From Kaistella sp. 97-N-M2 (GTDB lineage: Bacteria > Bacteroidota > Bacteroidia > Flavobacteriales > Weeksellaceae), in assembly GCF_021513235.1 (NCBI RefSeq), contig NZ_CP090976.1, positions 2,604,001 to 2,668,000 of the forward strand: 64,000 nucleotides of DNA. Direction: 5' to 3'. Within the stretch, counting starts at the first letter, position 1. Every line of letters starts with the position of its first letter. The notes below the pieces were generated by a model. The model saw only the letters and a program-made list of their open reading frames with translations. It was not told the origin of the DNA and ran no database searches. The translations under genes were made by a program, and so were the position numbers. Below, piece after piece: positions 16,110 through 24,763 of this stretch.

Positions 16110-19058
16110 ATGAAGAGTTTTCTTAATAATTTTAATCTGGGTAGCACGGGCAAAGTAAATATTGCGGTGCTCTTTCTTCTCGGAGGAGCCACGGTTATAA
16201 ACGCCCAGCAAACCCCCAAATCCGACACCATTAAAACATCAAATATTGATGAAGTGGTGATGATTGGGTACGGCACCCAGCGGCGAAGCGAAGTTAATTC
16301 TGCGATCTCCTCCATCAAAGCAGATGATATTGCGGACATCAAACAGCTTTCCGTAGATCAGATGCTTCAGGGGAAATTGGCGGGAGTTACTGTTTCGAAT
16401 AACAATGGGCAGCCCGGTGCCGCAGTTTCGATCCGGGTCCGTGGAACTACTTCGATCAACGGAACCAGCGAACCTCTTTATATAATTGATGGTGTTCCGG
16501 TTTCCGGGGATGCTACGGGCCGTTCTACTTCGGGCCGACCGATCGCAGGAAACGATTTTTCCTCTACCGGCGGCAGTGGAAGTGTGGCAGTATCGCCGAT
16601 TTCTTTCTTAAGCCCTAACGATATTGAATCTATTGATGTACTGAAAGACGCATCTGCTACCGCCATCTACGGATCCCGCGGTGCCAACGGCGTTATTTTG
16701 ATCACTACAAAATCCGGAAAAAGAGGATTGGGAAAAATCAGCTACGAAGGGTACACTTCCTTTTCGAAGAATTACAAGGAGCTTGATGTTCTAAATTTGC
16801 CTCAGTACGCAACGCTGCAGAATGCGATGGCAACACTGTTCGGTACAGCTATCCGGCCGGAGTTCGCCCATCCGGAACTTTTAGGAGAAGGAACCGATTG
16901 GCAAAATACCATTTACCGCATGGCGATGGCACAAAACCATCAGGTCTCATTTTCCGGCGGAAAAGAGGATGTAAATTATTATTTATCGGTCGGATTTCTG
17001 GATCAGGAAGGAACCGTTATTAATACCGGACTGAAAAGGTATACCACGCGGTTAAATTTAAATGCAAAAGTAAAACCGTGGCTTAGAGCCGGCGCCAATT
17101 TCTCCGGCGGGATTTCCAATCAGAACTATACCGTTAACGAAAGTTATTCGGGTTTGATCTCGAATACTTTGCTTCAGGCTCCGGATTTGCCTGTGTACAA
17201 TGCCGACGGCACGTACTCTGCACCGCCGGCAGGACAAAATGTTAACTACTTTAACCCTGTAGCCGAAGCTTTAAGCAAAGTAAACAAACTCATCCGAAAA
17301 AATTTCCTCGGAAACGTTTTCGCGGAGGCAGATATTGTTAAAGGTTTAAAATACAGAGTGGAACTTTCTGCAAATACAGAATTTGCCGAAAACACGGAGT
17401 TCTGGCCGCAATACAACCGCGGTTCCCAGTCAAACGACACGGCAGACCTTTGGTTACGAAACAGCGACTGGTATTCTACCAACATCAAAAATCTCCTTAC
17501 CTACGACAATACTTTTGGCAAACACAAAGTAACCTTGCTCGTGGGGCAGGAAGCTTTGGACAGTCATTGGAAAGGACTAACCGGTGAAGGACACGGCTTC
17601 CCCTCCAACGACGTTTTTTCTTTGAGTATGGCCGATGTTACTACAACAACAAGCTATAAAGGCAGCGCCGCACTTTCTTCTTATTTTTCGCGTTTGATTT
17701 ATGATTTCGATAACCGCTACAGCATCTCTGCCACCATCCGAAGAGACCAGTCCTCGAAATTTGATCCACAGGGTAACGAGGGGAAAAATCAGGTCGGATA
17801 TTTTCCGGGAATCTCCGGGTCGTGGAAGGTAACCAAAGAGAGTTTCATGCAGTGGATTCCTGCGAATGTGTTAAGCAATTTGAAATTCCGCGCCGGATAT
17901 GGAGAGACAGGGAACCAACAGATCCCGAACAATCTTTATTCTTCGCAGCTGACTACCTATAATCTTCCCGCTAACCTGAGTAATCCGGATCTGAAATGGG
18001 AAACCATGAAACAGACGAATGTGGGAGTGGATTTAACATTAATTAAAAGATTAAATGTTAACGTAGACTGGTTCGATAAAAAGTCTTCCGATTTCCTTTT
18101 TTCGCTGCCTCTTCCCGCTTATCTTACCGGCGGAGAATCCTATCAGGGTGGCATCAGTTCTCCATATTCCAACATCGGAAGCATGAGCAATACCGGTGTT
18201 GAAGTTACCTTAGGTTACGAAACGCGCGGCGATAACTTTAATTGGAGCAGCAACTTTGTATTTACGCGCTACAGAAACAAACTATTGAGTCTGGTAAACG
18301 GACTGGACAAAATATTTGCAGAAGTGAATATCAACGGATACCAACCGATGGTAGCCACCAACACGATTATTGGTCAGCCCATCGGAACCTTCTGGGGTTT
18401 ACATTCCGAAGGCATCTATCGTTCGGACGCAGACCTTGCAGGCGCGCCGGAGGTTTTTGGTTCTGCACCTCAGTTGGGAGATATTATCTACAGCGACTCG
18501 AATGGCGACGGCATAATTAACGAACTGGACAGAGGAGTTATAGGAAACCCGCATCCGGATTTTACTTTTGGGTTTACGAATTCCTTCAAGTACAAAAGCT
18601 GGGATCTGTCGGTTTTCGTGCAGGGAACCGTGGGCAACGACGTGCTTAATTTGACGAAAAGAAATGGAACTCAAAACGCAATGTTATATCAGAACCAACT
18701 CGTAGACGCGCTGGATTACTGGTCTCCGGAAAATCCGAACGCGAGCCAACCGAGATTGCTCAACAGTATTTCGCATCCAAATATTATGATTTCCGACCGC
18801 TATGTGGAGAAAGGCGATTATTTGAGACTTCAGAATATCACTTTCGGTTACACGCTCTCTCCGGATTTTGCCTCCAGCATCAATTTAACCAGACTGAGAA
18901 TATACGCTACGGCGCAAAACCTTTACACTTTCACAAAATATACAGGTTACGATCCCGAAATCGGCTCTTTTAACCAAAACGTTTTACTTACTGGCGTCGA
19001 TAACGGAAGATATCCGACACCGCGGACGTTCATTTTTGGAGTTAACTTAGATTTTTAA
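16110..19058 (+). CDS. SusC/RagA-family TonB-linked outer-membrane transporter
   Basis: The protein is about 982 residues when started at ATG 16110. The frame extends 24 codons further upstream, but MKSFLNNF begins a normal signal peptide ending in the INAQ region. A TonB-box-like IDEVVMIGYGTQ is followed by the plug (SVDQMLQGKLAGVTVSNNNGQPG, IRVRGTTSING, YIIDGVPV, DASATAIYGSRGANGVILITTKSG), the classical SusC signature, and then a long beta-barrel ending in FIFGVNLDF. It lacks the CarboxypepD_reg-like N-terminal extension of many SusC proteins. It imports glycans across the outer membrane together with the adjacent SusD, 10 bases downstream. Mannan as cargo is inferred from the neighbouring enzymes. 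Confidence 0.93.
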   Translation: MKSFLNNFNLGSTGKVNIAVLFLLGGATVINAQQTPKSDTIKTSNIDEVVMIGYGTQRRSEVNSAISSIKADDIADIKQLSVDQMLQGKLAGVTVSNNNGQPGAAVSIRVRGTTSINGTSEPLYIIDGVPVSGDATGRSTSGRPIAGNDFSSTGGSGSVAVSPISFLSPNDIESIDVLKDASATAIYGSRGANGVILITTKSGKRGLGKISYEGYTSFSKNYKELDVLNLPQYATLQNAMATLFGTAIRPEFAHPELLGEGTDWQNTIYRMAMAQNHQVSFSGGKEDVNYYLSVGFLDQEGTVINTGLKRYTTRLNLNAKVKPWLRAGANFSGGISNQNYTVNESYSGLISNTLLQAPDLPVYNADGTYSAPPAGQNVNYFNPVAEALSKVNKLIRKNFLGNVFAEADIVKGLKYRVELSANTEFAENTEFWPQYNRGSQSNDTADLWLRNSDWYSTNIKNLLTYDNTFGKHKVTLLVGQEALDSHWKGLTGEGHGFPSNDVFSLSMADVTTTTSYKGSAALSSYFSRLIYDFDNRYSISATIRRDQSSKFDPQGNEGKNQVGYFPGISGSWKVTKESFMQWIPANVLSNLKFRAGYGETGNQQIPNNLYSSQLTTYNLPANLSNPDLKWETMKQTNVGVDLTLIKRLNVNVDWFDKKSSDFLFSLPLPAYLTGGESYQGGISSPYSNIGSMSNTGVEVTLGYETRGDNFNWSSNFVFTRYRNKLLSLVNGLDKIFAEVNINGYQPMVATNTIIGQPIGTFWGLHSEGIYRSDADLAGAPEVFGSAPQLGDIIYSDSNGDGIINELDRGVIGNPHPDFTFGFTNSFKYKSWDLSVFVQGTVGNDVLNLTKRNGTQNAMLYQNQLVDALDYWSPENPNASQPRLLNSISHPNIMISDRYVEKGDYLRLQNITFGYTLSPDFASSINLTRLRIYATAQNLYTFTKYTGYDPEIGSFNQNVLLTGVDNGRYPTPRTFIFGVNLDF

Positions 19059-19068
19059 ATGTATTAAT

Positions 19069-20670
19069 ATGAAATCTTTAATGAAAAACACTTTTAGAAA
19101 TATTACAATCTCTGTTTTTGCATTTACCGCATTTACATCTTGTAGCAACGATTTTACCGACAGACCCTCCGAGGATTCGATAAGTTCCAGCAACTACTAC
19201 CAAAGCGATGCGCAGGTAAGAACCGCGACCGACGCTTTGTATTATAAAACATGGTTTCAGTTTAACAACAAGTTTTTTCCGGCGATTTCCGAAGTCGGTT
19301 CCGGAAACATGTACACCAATTCCTCGGATGTAAACGCGATGAGAAACTTCTCTATCACGTCCGCCGATGCAGAAATGTATTCGGGATGGCAATCACTTTG
19401 GGCTAATGTAGCGCAGGCGAATTATCTTATCAACAATCTGCAGCGCGTTTCCGGACCTTCCGTAAATCAGGGGACGATTGATGTAGCGCTGGGCGAGGCC
19501 TATTTTATGCGAGCTACCGCTTATTTTTATCTTGTGAGACTTTGGGGACCTGTGCCGATTATTACCAATAATCTGGAGAACGTGAGCGATCCACAACTTA
19601 ATACCAACCGAGTAGAAGATGTGTATGAACTCATTCGCAGAGATTACACCTCCGCCATCGGTTTGTTGGAAAATAAAATAAGAGGTGCAAACTATACGAA
19701 CAATGCAAAGGTTTCCAAAGGTTCTGCAAAAGCCATGCTTGCCAAAGTTTATCTTTACAACAAAGATTATCCGAAAGCCAGACAGCTCGCGGAAGAAGTG
19801 ATCAACAGTGGCGAGTTTAAACTTTTAGGCGGAACATCACAATATTCTATTCCCGGAAAATCCTTCGCGGATTTATTTAAATATCCCAATAACAATAACG
19901 AAGAATCTATTTTCGCGCTGCAGTGGAAGGGCGACGCCAACTACGGATCTGCGAACAACAGCAACACGCAGTACGGAATTAGCAACGGCACGATTTCTAC
20001 GTCCAATGCTTCCTATGGTGGCGTTTTCGCACCCTCCCAGGACATTCTGGCCTTATATACCGGACCGGATGTGCGACGGAATGCTACAATTATGTTTCCG
20101 GGAAATGTTTATCCTGAAATGAAAGTAAAAGTTGGAGCCGGTACGCAGATCGGATTTACCGTACCCGATGCCGACCAAATTGGCGGCCAGGGAGCCGGCG
20201 CAGCAATAAAAAAATATTGCATCGGCATCGAAAATGGAAATGTTACGGGTCCTGTAGATGCCTGGGCGATGATGGATAACAATACCTATATTATGAGGTT
20301 TGCGGATCTTCTTTTAATCCACGCCGAAGCTGTACTGGCCGGCGGCGGATCAACCTCCGATGCATCTGCGCTCAAATCCTTTAATGCGGTTCGGAACAGA
20401 GCCGGATTGTCAGACGTAAGTTCCTTCACGTTCGACGATCTTTTTAGAGAAAGACGAAAGGAGCTGGCTTTCGAAGGCGACTATTGGTTTGATTTGGGAC
20501 GGATCCCGAGAGGTCAGGCCATCGCAATTATGTCTGCGCAAAACAGAGGAAGCATGACGACGCCGGAATATTTTACCCCTTCCGAGAACGACTTCATTCT
20601 GCCTTACCCGGCGAATGACGTCGCTAAAAATCCCAAACTTTTGGACGCACCAGTTCCATATCAATTCTAA
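19069..20670 (+). CDS. SusD/RagB-family nutrient-binding outer-membrane lipoprotein
   Basis: The 533-residue lipoprotein has lipobox FTSC followed by SNDFTDRPSED, with acidic residues shortly after the Cys, consistent with surface display. N-terminal helices with TPR-like spacing (NYLINNLQR, GEAYFMRATAYFYLVRLWGPVPII) and the C-terminal FDDLFRERRKELAFEGDYWFDLGRI motif are diagnostic of SusD. SusD proteins cap the SusC barrel and bind the glycan at the cell surface. The gene lies directly after susC and before a second surface glycan-binding protein, the standard order of a utilisation locus. Confidence 0.93.
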   Translation: MKSLMKNTFRNITISVFAFTAFTSCSNDFTDRPSEDSISSSNYYQSDAQVRTATDALYYKTWFQFNNKFFPAISEVGSGNMYTNSSDVNAMRNFSITSADAEMYSGWQSLWANVAQANYLINNLQRVSGPSVNQGTIDVALGEAYFMRATAYFYLVRLWGPVPIITNNLENVSDPQLNTNRVEDVYELIRRDYTSAIGLLENKIRGANYTNNAKVSKGSAKAMLAKVYLYNKDYPKARQLAEEVINSGEFKLLGGTSQYSIPGKSFADLFKYPNNNNEESIFALQWKGDANYGSANNSNTQYGISNGTISTSNASYGGVFAPSQDILALYTGPDVRRNATIMFPGNVYPEMKVKVGAGTQIGFTVPDADQIGGQGAGAAIKKYCIGIENGNVTGPVDAWAMMDNNTYIMRFADLLLIHAEAVLAGGGSTSDASALKSFNAVRNRAGLSDVSSFTFDDLFRERRKELAFEGDYWFDLGRIPRGQAIAIMSAQNRGSMTTPEYFTPSENDFILPYPANDVAKNPKLLDAPVPYQF

Positions 20671-20680
20671 AATTTAAATC

Positions 20681-21754
20681 ATGAAAATTAATTATTTAAA
20701 AAGTTTAAAATACTTCCTGCTCATGCTGGCGTCGTTTACGATACTTTCAGCATGCAGAGATGATGATAACGAAGGCGGAATGGCCGGCGCCCTGCCTGCA
20801 GTGGATTATGTGGCACCCGCTGTAGACGCGGACGGGAATCCATCAGACCTAACACCGACAAGTGTGGGATTCGCAAATAATACTTATATTATAAAAGGAA
20901 GCAACCTGGCTTCCGTGCAGCATATATACTTTAACGATTACGAAACGGCTTTCAATACCAATTTGGTTACCAATACCCATATCATCGTCACGGTTAATGA
21001 AAATACGCCGTACGCCGACGTTAGTAACAAACTGAAAATCGTAACGGGATTTGGTACGGTAGAGTATGATTTCACGATTGCGCCGCCCGCGCCGGTTTTG
21101 AAAGGATTTCATTCTATTAATGCTGCAGACGGCGAAACCATCGTCATCAAAGGAAATTATTTTGTAGATCCAGTAGTCAATGTCGGCGATCTCCCGGCGA
21201 CGGTAATTTCCAACACGCTGACTGAAATTACAGCCACTCTTCCTGCCGGCTCCCAGGGAAAAAAAGTCTCGGTCACCACACTGAGTGGAACAGCCACCTA
21301 TCAGTCGCAAATTGGGACTTCTATTTATGATGATGTTTTCTACGGAGCAGTTACTAATTCTACATGGTCCGGAGATGTTTACGATATTGCTTATGACGCG
21401 GACGAAGCCAACATCAAACAGGGAAGCAAAGCCATCAAGTGGCAGGCAAAAGCCTATTCGGGTTTCCAGATAGACAACAGTCCAGAAATTCCTGCCACTG
21501 CCAAAGGAATTAGATTTTACGCGAAGGCCAAAAATGCGACCGATCCTAACTCCATGAAATTGGTTTTGAATTACTCCTGGAATACCACACCTACGATCAC
21601 GATTACAGATACCTATCAGTATTTCGAGATCCCGTTCGCCAGTTCTGCAGGCTTCGGGCTTTCCTCAACACCGTCAACGATGAATCTCACGTTCAACAAC
21701 GCAAGCGGTGAAGAAAATGATATTTATCTGGATGATATCGGCTACTATTATTAA
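20681..21754 (+). CDS. IPT/TIG-domain surface glycan-binding lipoprotein
   Basis: The 357-residue lipoprotein carries lipobox LSAC followed by RDDDNEGG, a strong acidic surface-export signal. Two IPT/TIG-like immunoglobulin folds follow (about residues 55-130 and 135-210; NTYIIKGSNLASVQHIYFND and DGETIVIKGNYF are typical strands). The C-terminal domain of about 150 residues is rich in aromatic and beta-strand segments (WQAKAYSGFQ, LVLNYSW, NASGEENDIYLDDIGYY) and resembles a carbohydrate-binding jelly roll. This is the position and architecture of a SusE/F-like surface glycan-binding protein. Binding of mannan is inferred. It is probably the last gene of the first transcript segment, since a hairpin follows. 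Confidence 0.85.
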   Translation: MKINYLKSLKYFLLMLASFTILSACRDDDNEGGMAGALPAVDYVAPAVDADGNPSDLTPTSVGFANNTYIIKGSNLASVQHIYFNDYETAFNTNLVTNTHIIVTVNENTPYADVSNKLKIVTGFGTVEYDFTIAPPAPVLKGFHSINAADGETIVIKGNYFVDPVVNVGDLPATVISNTLTEITATLPAGSQGKKVSVTTLSGTATYQSQIGTSIYDDVFYGAVTNSTWSGDVYDIAYDADEANIKQGSKAIKWQAKAYSGFQIDNSPEIPATAKGIRFYAKAKNATDPNSMKLVLNYSWNTTPTITITDTYQYFEIPFASSAGFGLSSTPSTMNLTFNNASGEENDIYLDDIGYYY

Positions 21755-21761
21755 ACATATC

Positions 21762-21796
21762 AAGTTTTTCACATAATTAAGTTTTTCACAATAATT
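21762..21796 (+). repeat. Tandem 17-18-base repeat after the glycan-binding protein gene
   Basis: AAGTTTTTCACATAATT (21762-21778) is followed immediately by AAGTTTTTCACAATAATT (21779-21796). The two units differ by one inserted base. They lie in the untranslated segment upstream of the hairpin at 21821. A recent slippage duplication is the simplest explanation. Confidence 0.7.
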
Positions 21797-21820
21797 AATA
21801 AAGGATTAGTTATTTACTTG

Positions 21821-21847
21821 AGAACCCTATTTATAGGGTTCTTTTTT
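21821..21847 (+). terminator. Rho-independent terminator or attenuator before GH27
   Basis: Perfect 9-base arms AGAACCCTA (21821-21829) and TAGGGTTCT (21834-21842) enclose the loop TTTA and are followed by a T-run. It lies 13 bases before the GH27 start, so it should reduce read-through from the SusC/SusD genes into the two downstream hydrolase genes. Confidence 0.85.
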
Positions 21848-21859
21848 AAAAAATAGACC

Positions 21860-23077
21860 ATGAAAAATCTCCTGAAACTTCTTTCGCTGTTTTTTATAGC
21901 GCAAATGGCTGCTCAGAAATACGAAGGTTTAGCTCCAACGCCGCCTATGGGCTGGAACTCCTGGAACACGTTTGAAGTCAGCATCAACGAAAATTTGGTA
22001 AAAGAAACCGCAGACTTACTTGTATCGACGGGGATGAAGGACGCTGGCTACGAATACATTGTATTGGATGATGGCTGGATGGTAAAGGACCGCAGAGATG
22101 AGAACGGAAATTTAATCCCCGATCCTGCTAAATTTCCCGGTGGCATGAAAGCGCTGATTGACTACGTCCATTCGAAAGGCCTTAAATTTGGTCTGTACAA
22201 TTGCGCCGGAACACAAACCTGCGCAGGCTATCCGGGAACGCGCGGCTTCGAATACCAGGACGCGCGTTTTTACGCGGATCTCGGCATCGATTTCCTAAAA
22301 TACGATTGGTGCAATACAGAAGGCATCAATGCCAAAGAAGCGTACACCACAATGAGCAAGGCCCTGAAAACAGCCGGCAAGCCCATTGTTTTTTCCATTT
22401 GCGAGTGGGGTGATAATCAACCGTGGACGTGGGCTGGTCCCGTGGGAAATCTGTGGCGCGTTTCCGGCGATATCTATCCCTGTTTCGACTGTGAATACAA
22501 ACACCCGGAAGGTAACTGGTCCTCTTGGGGAGTTTTGAAAATTTTAGAAATGCGCACCGATATCCGCAAATTCAGTGGGCCGGATCACTGGAATGATTTT
22601 GATATGATGGAAGTGGGCAACGGAATGACTGCCACAGAAGACAAATCCCATTTCACGCTTTGGTCCATGATGGCCTCGCCGCTTTTCGCCGGCAACGACC
22701 TTCGTCTTGCCACTCCGGAAACTTTGAAAATTCTAACCAACAGGGAAATCATCGAAATAAATCAGGATCCGATAGGAATTCAGGGATTCAAATATCAATC
22801 AGATGGCGTAAATGATGTCTGGGTAAAACCTTTAACAGATAATAACTGGGCTGTGGTTTTTCTGAATAGAAGCGATAAACCTGCTAAACTGAAATTCGAC
22901 TGGAACAAACATATAATCGTCGATAAAGATTTCAACCGTACTTTGGATTTGACGAATGATTCCTACGCGCTTCGGGATTTATGGCAGCACAGAGATGACG
23001 GAAACACGAACAAAAAATTAAATGTCAATTTAGCGGCGCACGACGTTATTGCCTTTAAACTCAAAAAATTAAACTGA
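21860..23077 (+). CDS. GH27 alpha-galactosidase, exported
   Basis: The 405-residue enzyme has a signal peptide ending near MAAQ and a GH27 barrel with a C-terminal beta domain. PPMGWNSWNTF opens the barrel, VLDDGWM is near residue 68, the nucleophile Asp is in FLKYDWCN (about residue 149) and the acid/base Asp is in WRVSGDIY (about residue 204). SPLFAGNDLR and NREIIEINQDPIG are also conserved. It should remove alpha-1,6-galactosyl branches from galactomannan or galactoglucomannan. Its stop codon overlaps the start of the GH5 gene, so the two are translated from one message. Confidence 0.92.
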   Translation: MKNLLKLLSLFFIAQMAAQKYEGLAPTPPMGWNSWNTFEVSINENLVKETADLLVSTGMKDAGYEYIVLDDGWMVKDRRDENGNLIPDPAKFPGGMKALIDYVHSKGLKFGLYNCAGTQTCAGYPGTRGFEYQDARFYADLGIDFLKYDWCNTEGINAKEAYTTMSKALKTAGKPIVFSICEWGDNQPWTWAGPVGNLWRVSGDIYPCFDCEYKHPEGNWSSWGVLKILEMRTDIRKFSGPDHWNDFDMMEVGNGMTATEDKSHFTLWSMMASPLFAGNDLRLATPETLKILTNREIIEINQDPIGIQGFKYQSDGVNDVWVKPLTDNNWAVVFLNRSDKPAKLKFDWNKHIIVDKDFNRTLDLTNDSYALRDLWQHRDDGNTNKKLNVNLAAHDVIAFKLKKLN

Positions 23078-24039
23078 TGAAAGCATTATTTTACGTCTTA
23101 AGTCTTCTTGTCCTCGCCTCATGCAGCACTTCTTTCGTGGGCAGGCATGGCCAGCTTTCCGTACAGGGAACGCAGCTGGTGGATAAAAAAAGCGAGCCTG
23201 TTTCCCTGCGCGGGATGAGTTTTGGCTGGCACAGTCTTTGGCCCAGATTTTATAATGAAGGCGCGGTAACATGGCTGCGAAAAGATTTTAAAGCGACTGT
23301 CGTGCGGGCGGCGTTAGGCGCAGAATTCGGACATTTCGGTCCCTACACGAAAGATCCGGAATATGCTAAGGAAAAAGTGTATGCCGTTATTGATGGTGCC
23401 ATTAAAAATAAAATCTATGTGATCGTCGACTGGCATTCCCACAATATCAATTTAAAGGAAGCGAAAGAATTTTTTGCAGATGTTTCCAAAAAATACGGCC
23501 GCCATCCGAACATTATTTACGAGATCTTCAATGAGCCTGACTACGAAACATGGCCCGAAATAAAAGCGTACTCCGAAGAGATCATTCAGGTCATTCGAAA
23601 AAATGACCCGAATAACATTATATTGATAGGCTCGCCTTCCTGGGATCAGGATCTGAATCTTCCCGCCAAAGATCCCATCACTACTGATCAAAATCTCATG
23701 TACACGATGCATTTTTATGCAGCCACCCACGAAAAATGGCTCCGGGACAGAACCGACGAAGCTCTCAAAAGCGGCCTGCCCATTTTCGTTACCGAAAGTG
23801 CGGGTATGGAAGCTACGGGCGATGGACCTCTAAATTATAAAGCCTGGCAGGAATACATCGACTGGATGGAAGAGCGTGGTCTCAGCTGGGTGGTCTGGTC
23901 TGTTTCCGATAAGCATGAAACCTGTTCTATCCTTAAAAAATCTGCGAAGTCAGAGGGCGGCTGGACGCTGGAGGACCTCAAGGAATCCGGCATTAAAGCC
24001 CGCGAATATCTTCGCTTTTATAATGGTAAAAATAAATAA
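23077..24039 (+). CDS. GH5 endo-glucanase/mannanase (GH5_2-like) lipoprotein
   Basis: The 320-residue protein starts on the last base of the GH27 stop codon. It has a lipoprotein signal (lipobox LASC) and a single GH5 domain. Features are LRGMSFGWHS, IYVIVDWHSHN, the acid/base Glu in IYEIFNEPDYETW (about residue 152), MHFYAATH and the nucleophile Glu in IFVTESAG (about residue 240). The layout resembles subfamily 2, whose members are endo-beta-1,4-glucanases; glucomannan cleavage is plausible. No acidic export signal follows the Cys. It is the last gene of the plus-strand part of the locus, before a terminator. Confidence 0.87.
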   Translation: MKALFYVLSLLVLASCSTSFVGRHGQLSVQGTQLVDKKSEPVSLRGMSFGWHSLWPRFYNEGAVTWLRKDFKATVVRAALGAEFGHFGPYTKDPEYAKEKVYAVIDGAIKNKIYVIVDWHSHNINLKEAKEFFADVSKKYGRHPNIIYEIFNEPDYETWPEIKAYSEEIIQVIRKNDPNNIILIGSPSWDQDLNLPAKDPITTDQNLMYTMHFYAATHEKWLRDRTDEALKSGLPIFVTESAGMEATGDGPLNYKAWQEYIDWMEERGLSWVVWSVSDKHETCSILKKSAKSEGGWTLEDLKESGIKAREYLRFYNGKNK

Positions 24040-24060
24040 ATCCCGCGACAGGCGGGATTT
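24038..24060. terminator. Bidirectional terminator at the end of the mannan locus
   Basis: Arms AAATCCCGC (24038-24046) and GCGGGATTT (24052-24060) enclose a 5-base loop, with T-rich sequence on both sides. It separates the convergent GH5 and cupin genes. Confidence 0.8.
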
Positions 24061-24066
24061 TAGTTT

Positions 24067-24411
24067 TTAGCTGCGGTCGTAATCGTCTTCAATTCGTACA
24101 ATATCGTCCTCCCCGAAATAAGTACCTGTCTGCACTTCGATGAAGATAAGCACGTCCTCGCCGGGATTTTCCACGCGGTGTTTCGCCGTAAGCGGGATCA
24201 AAGCCGTTTCGCCATAATTATAAATTTTTTCTACATCGTCCAGCGTAATTTTCGCAGTTCCCTGGATGATCGTCCAGGCTTCCTGCCGGTGATTATGGTA
24301 CTGGTAACTCAACCGCTGGCCGGGATTTACTTCAATTCTTTTCAGTTTAAAATGGGGTTCATCAAATATTACAAAATACTTTCCCCAGGGTCTTTCTCCG
24401 ATCTCGCTCAT
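24067..24411 (-). CDS. Phosphomannose-isomerase-type cupin (type II PMI C-terminal domain)
   Basis: The 114-residue protein is a single cupin. RPWGKYFVIFDE at the N terminus, the metal-binding YQYHNHRQEAWTIIQGTAKITLDD block, ETALIPLTAKHRVENPGE and the C-terminal FIEVQTGTYFGEDDIVRIEDDYDR are the signature of the cupin half of bifunctional ManC/type II phosphomannose isomerases. Stand-alone versions are thought to interconvert mannose 6-phosphate and fructose 6-phosphate or act in sugar-nucleotide metabolism. Its position beside a mannan locus fits mannose-phosphate metabolism, but it is convergent and separately transcribed. The family is firm, the activity less so. Confidence 0.82.
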   Translation of the reverse strand: MSEIGERPWGKYFVIFDEPHFKLKRIEVNPGQRLSYQYHNHRQEAWTIIQGTAKITLDDVEKIYNYGETALIPLTAKHRVENPGEDVLIFIEVQTGTYFGEDDIVRIEDDYDRS

Positions 24412-24763
24412 TTTATTTTTTTGTAAAATTATATACTTTCAACCTTTTCTGCTGCTACTATTTTAGCAAATTCTTATCCTAAAAACACTGTGATAACGGC
24501 ATCTTCACAAGATTGTTTCCGTGGCGCGTAGGAAAGATACCACAAATTTAATTTATTCCTTTTTAATTTCGACAGGACATGCATCTTTATGGGAATGAAT
24601 TTTTGAAGAAGGGAAACCCCGGTTTGTAATTCAGGAAGAATTTTCTGTCTTAAATATTCAATAATAGTATTAAAATATCTAAAATTTTATAAAGTGGTAT
24701 TTTTTTGGACTAAAAGTTGATACCATCTTCCTCTACAAACATTAATTAATAAAATTTAAAATT
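24412..24763. other. Intergenic gap between divergent cupin and stress-protein genes
   Basis: This 352-base gap contains A/T-rich promoter-like DNA on both sides. I find no protein-coding frame with recognisable content, no tRNA and no strong hairpin. The segment 24660-24720 is the most A/T-rich and probably contains the promoter of the gene at 24764. Confidence 0.4.
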
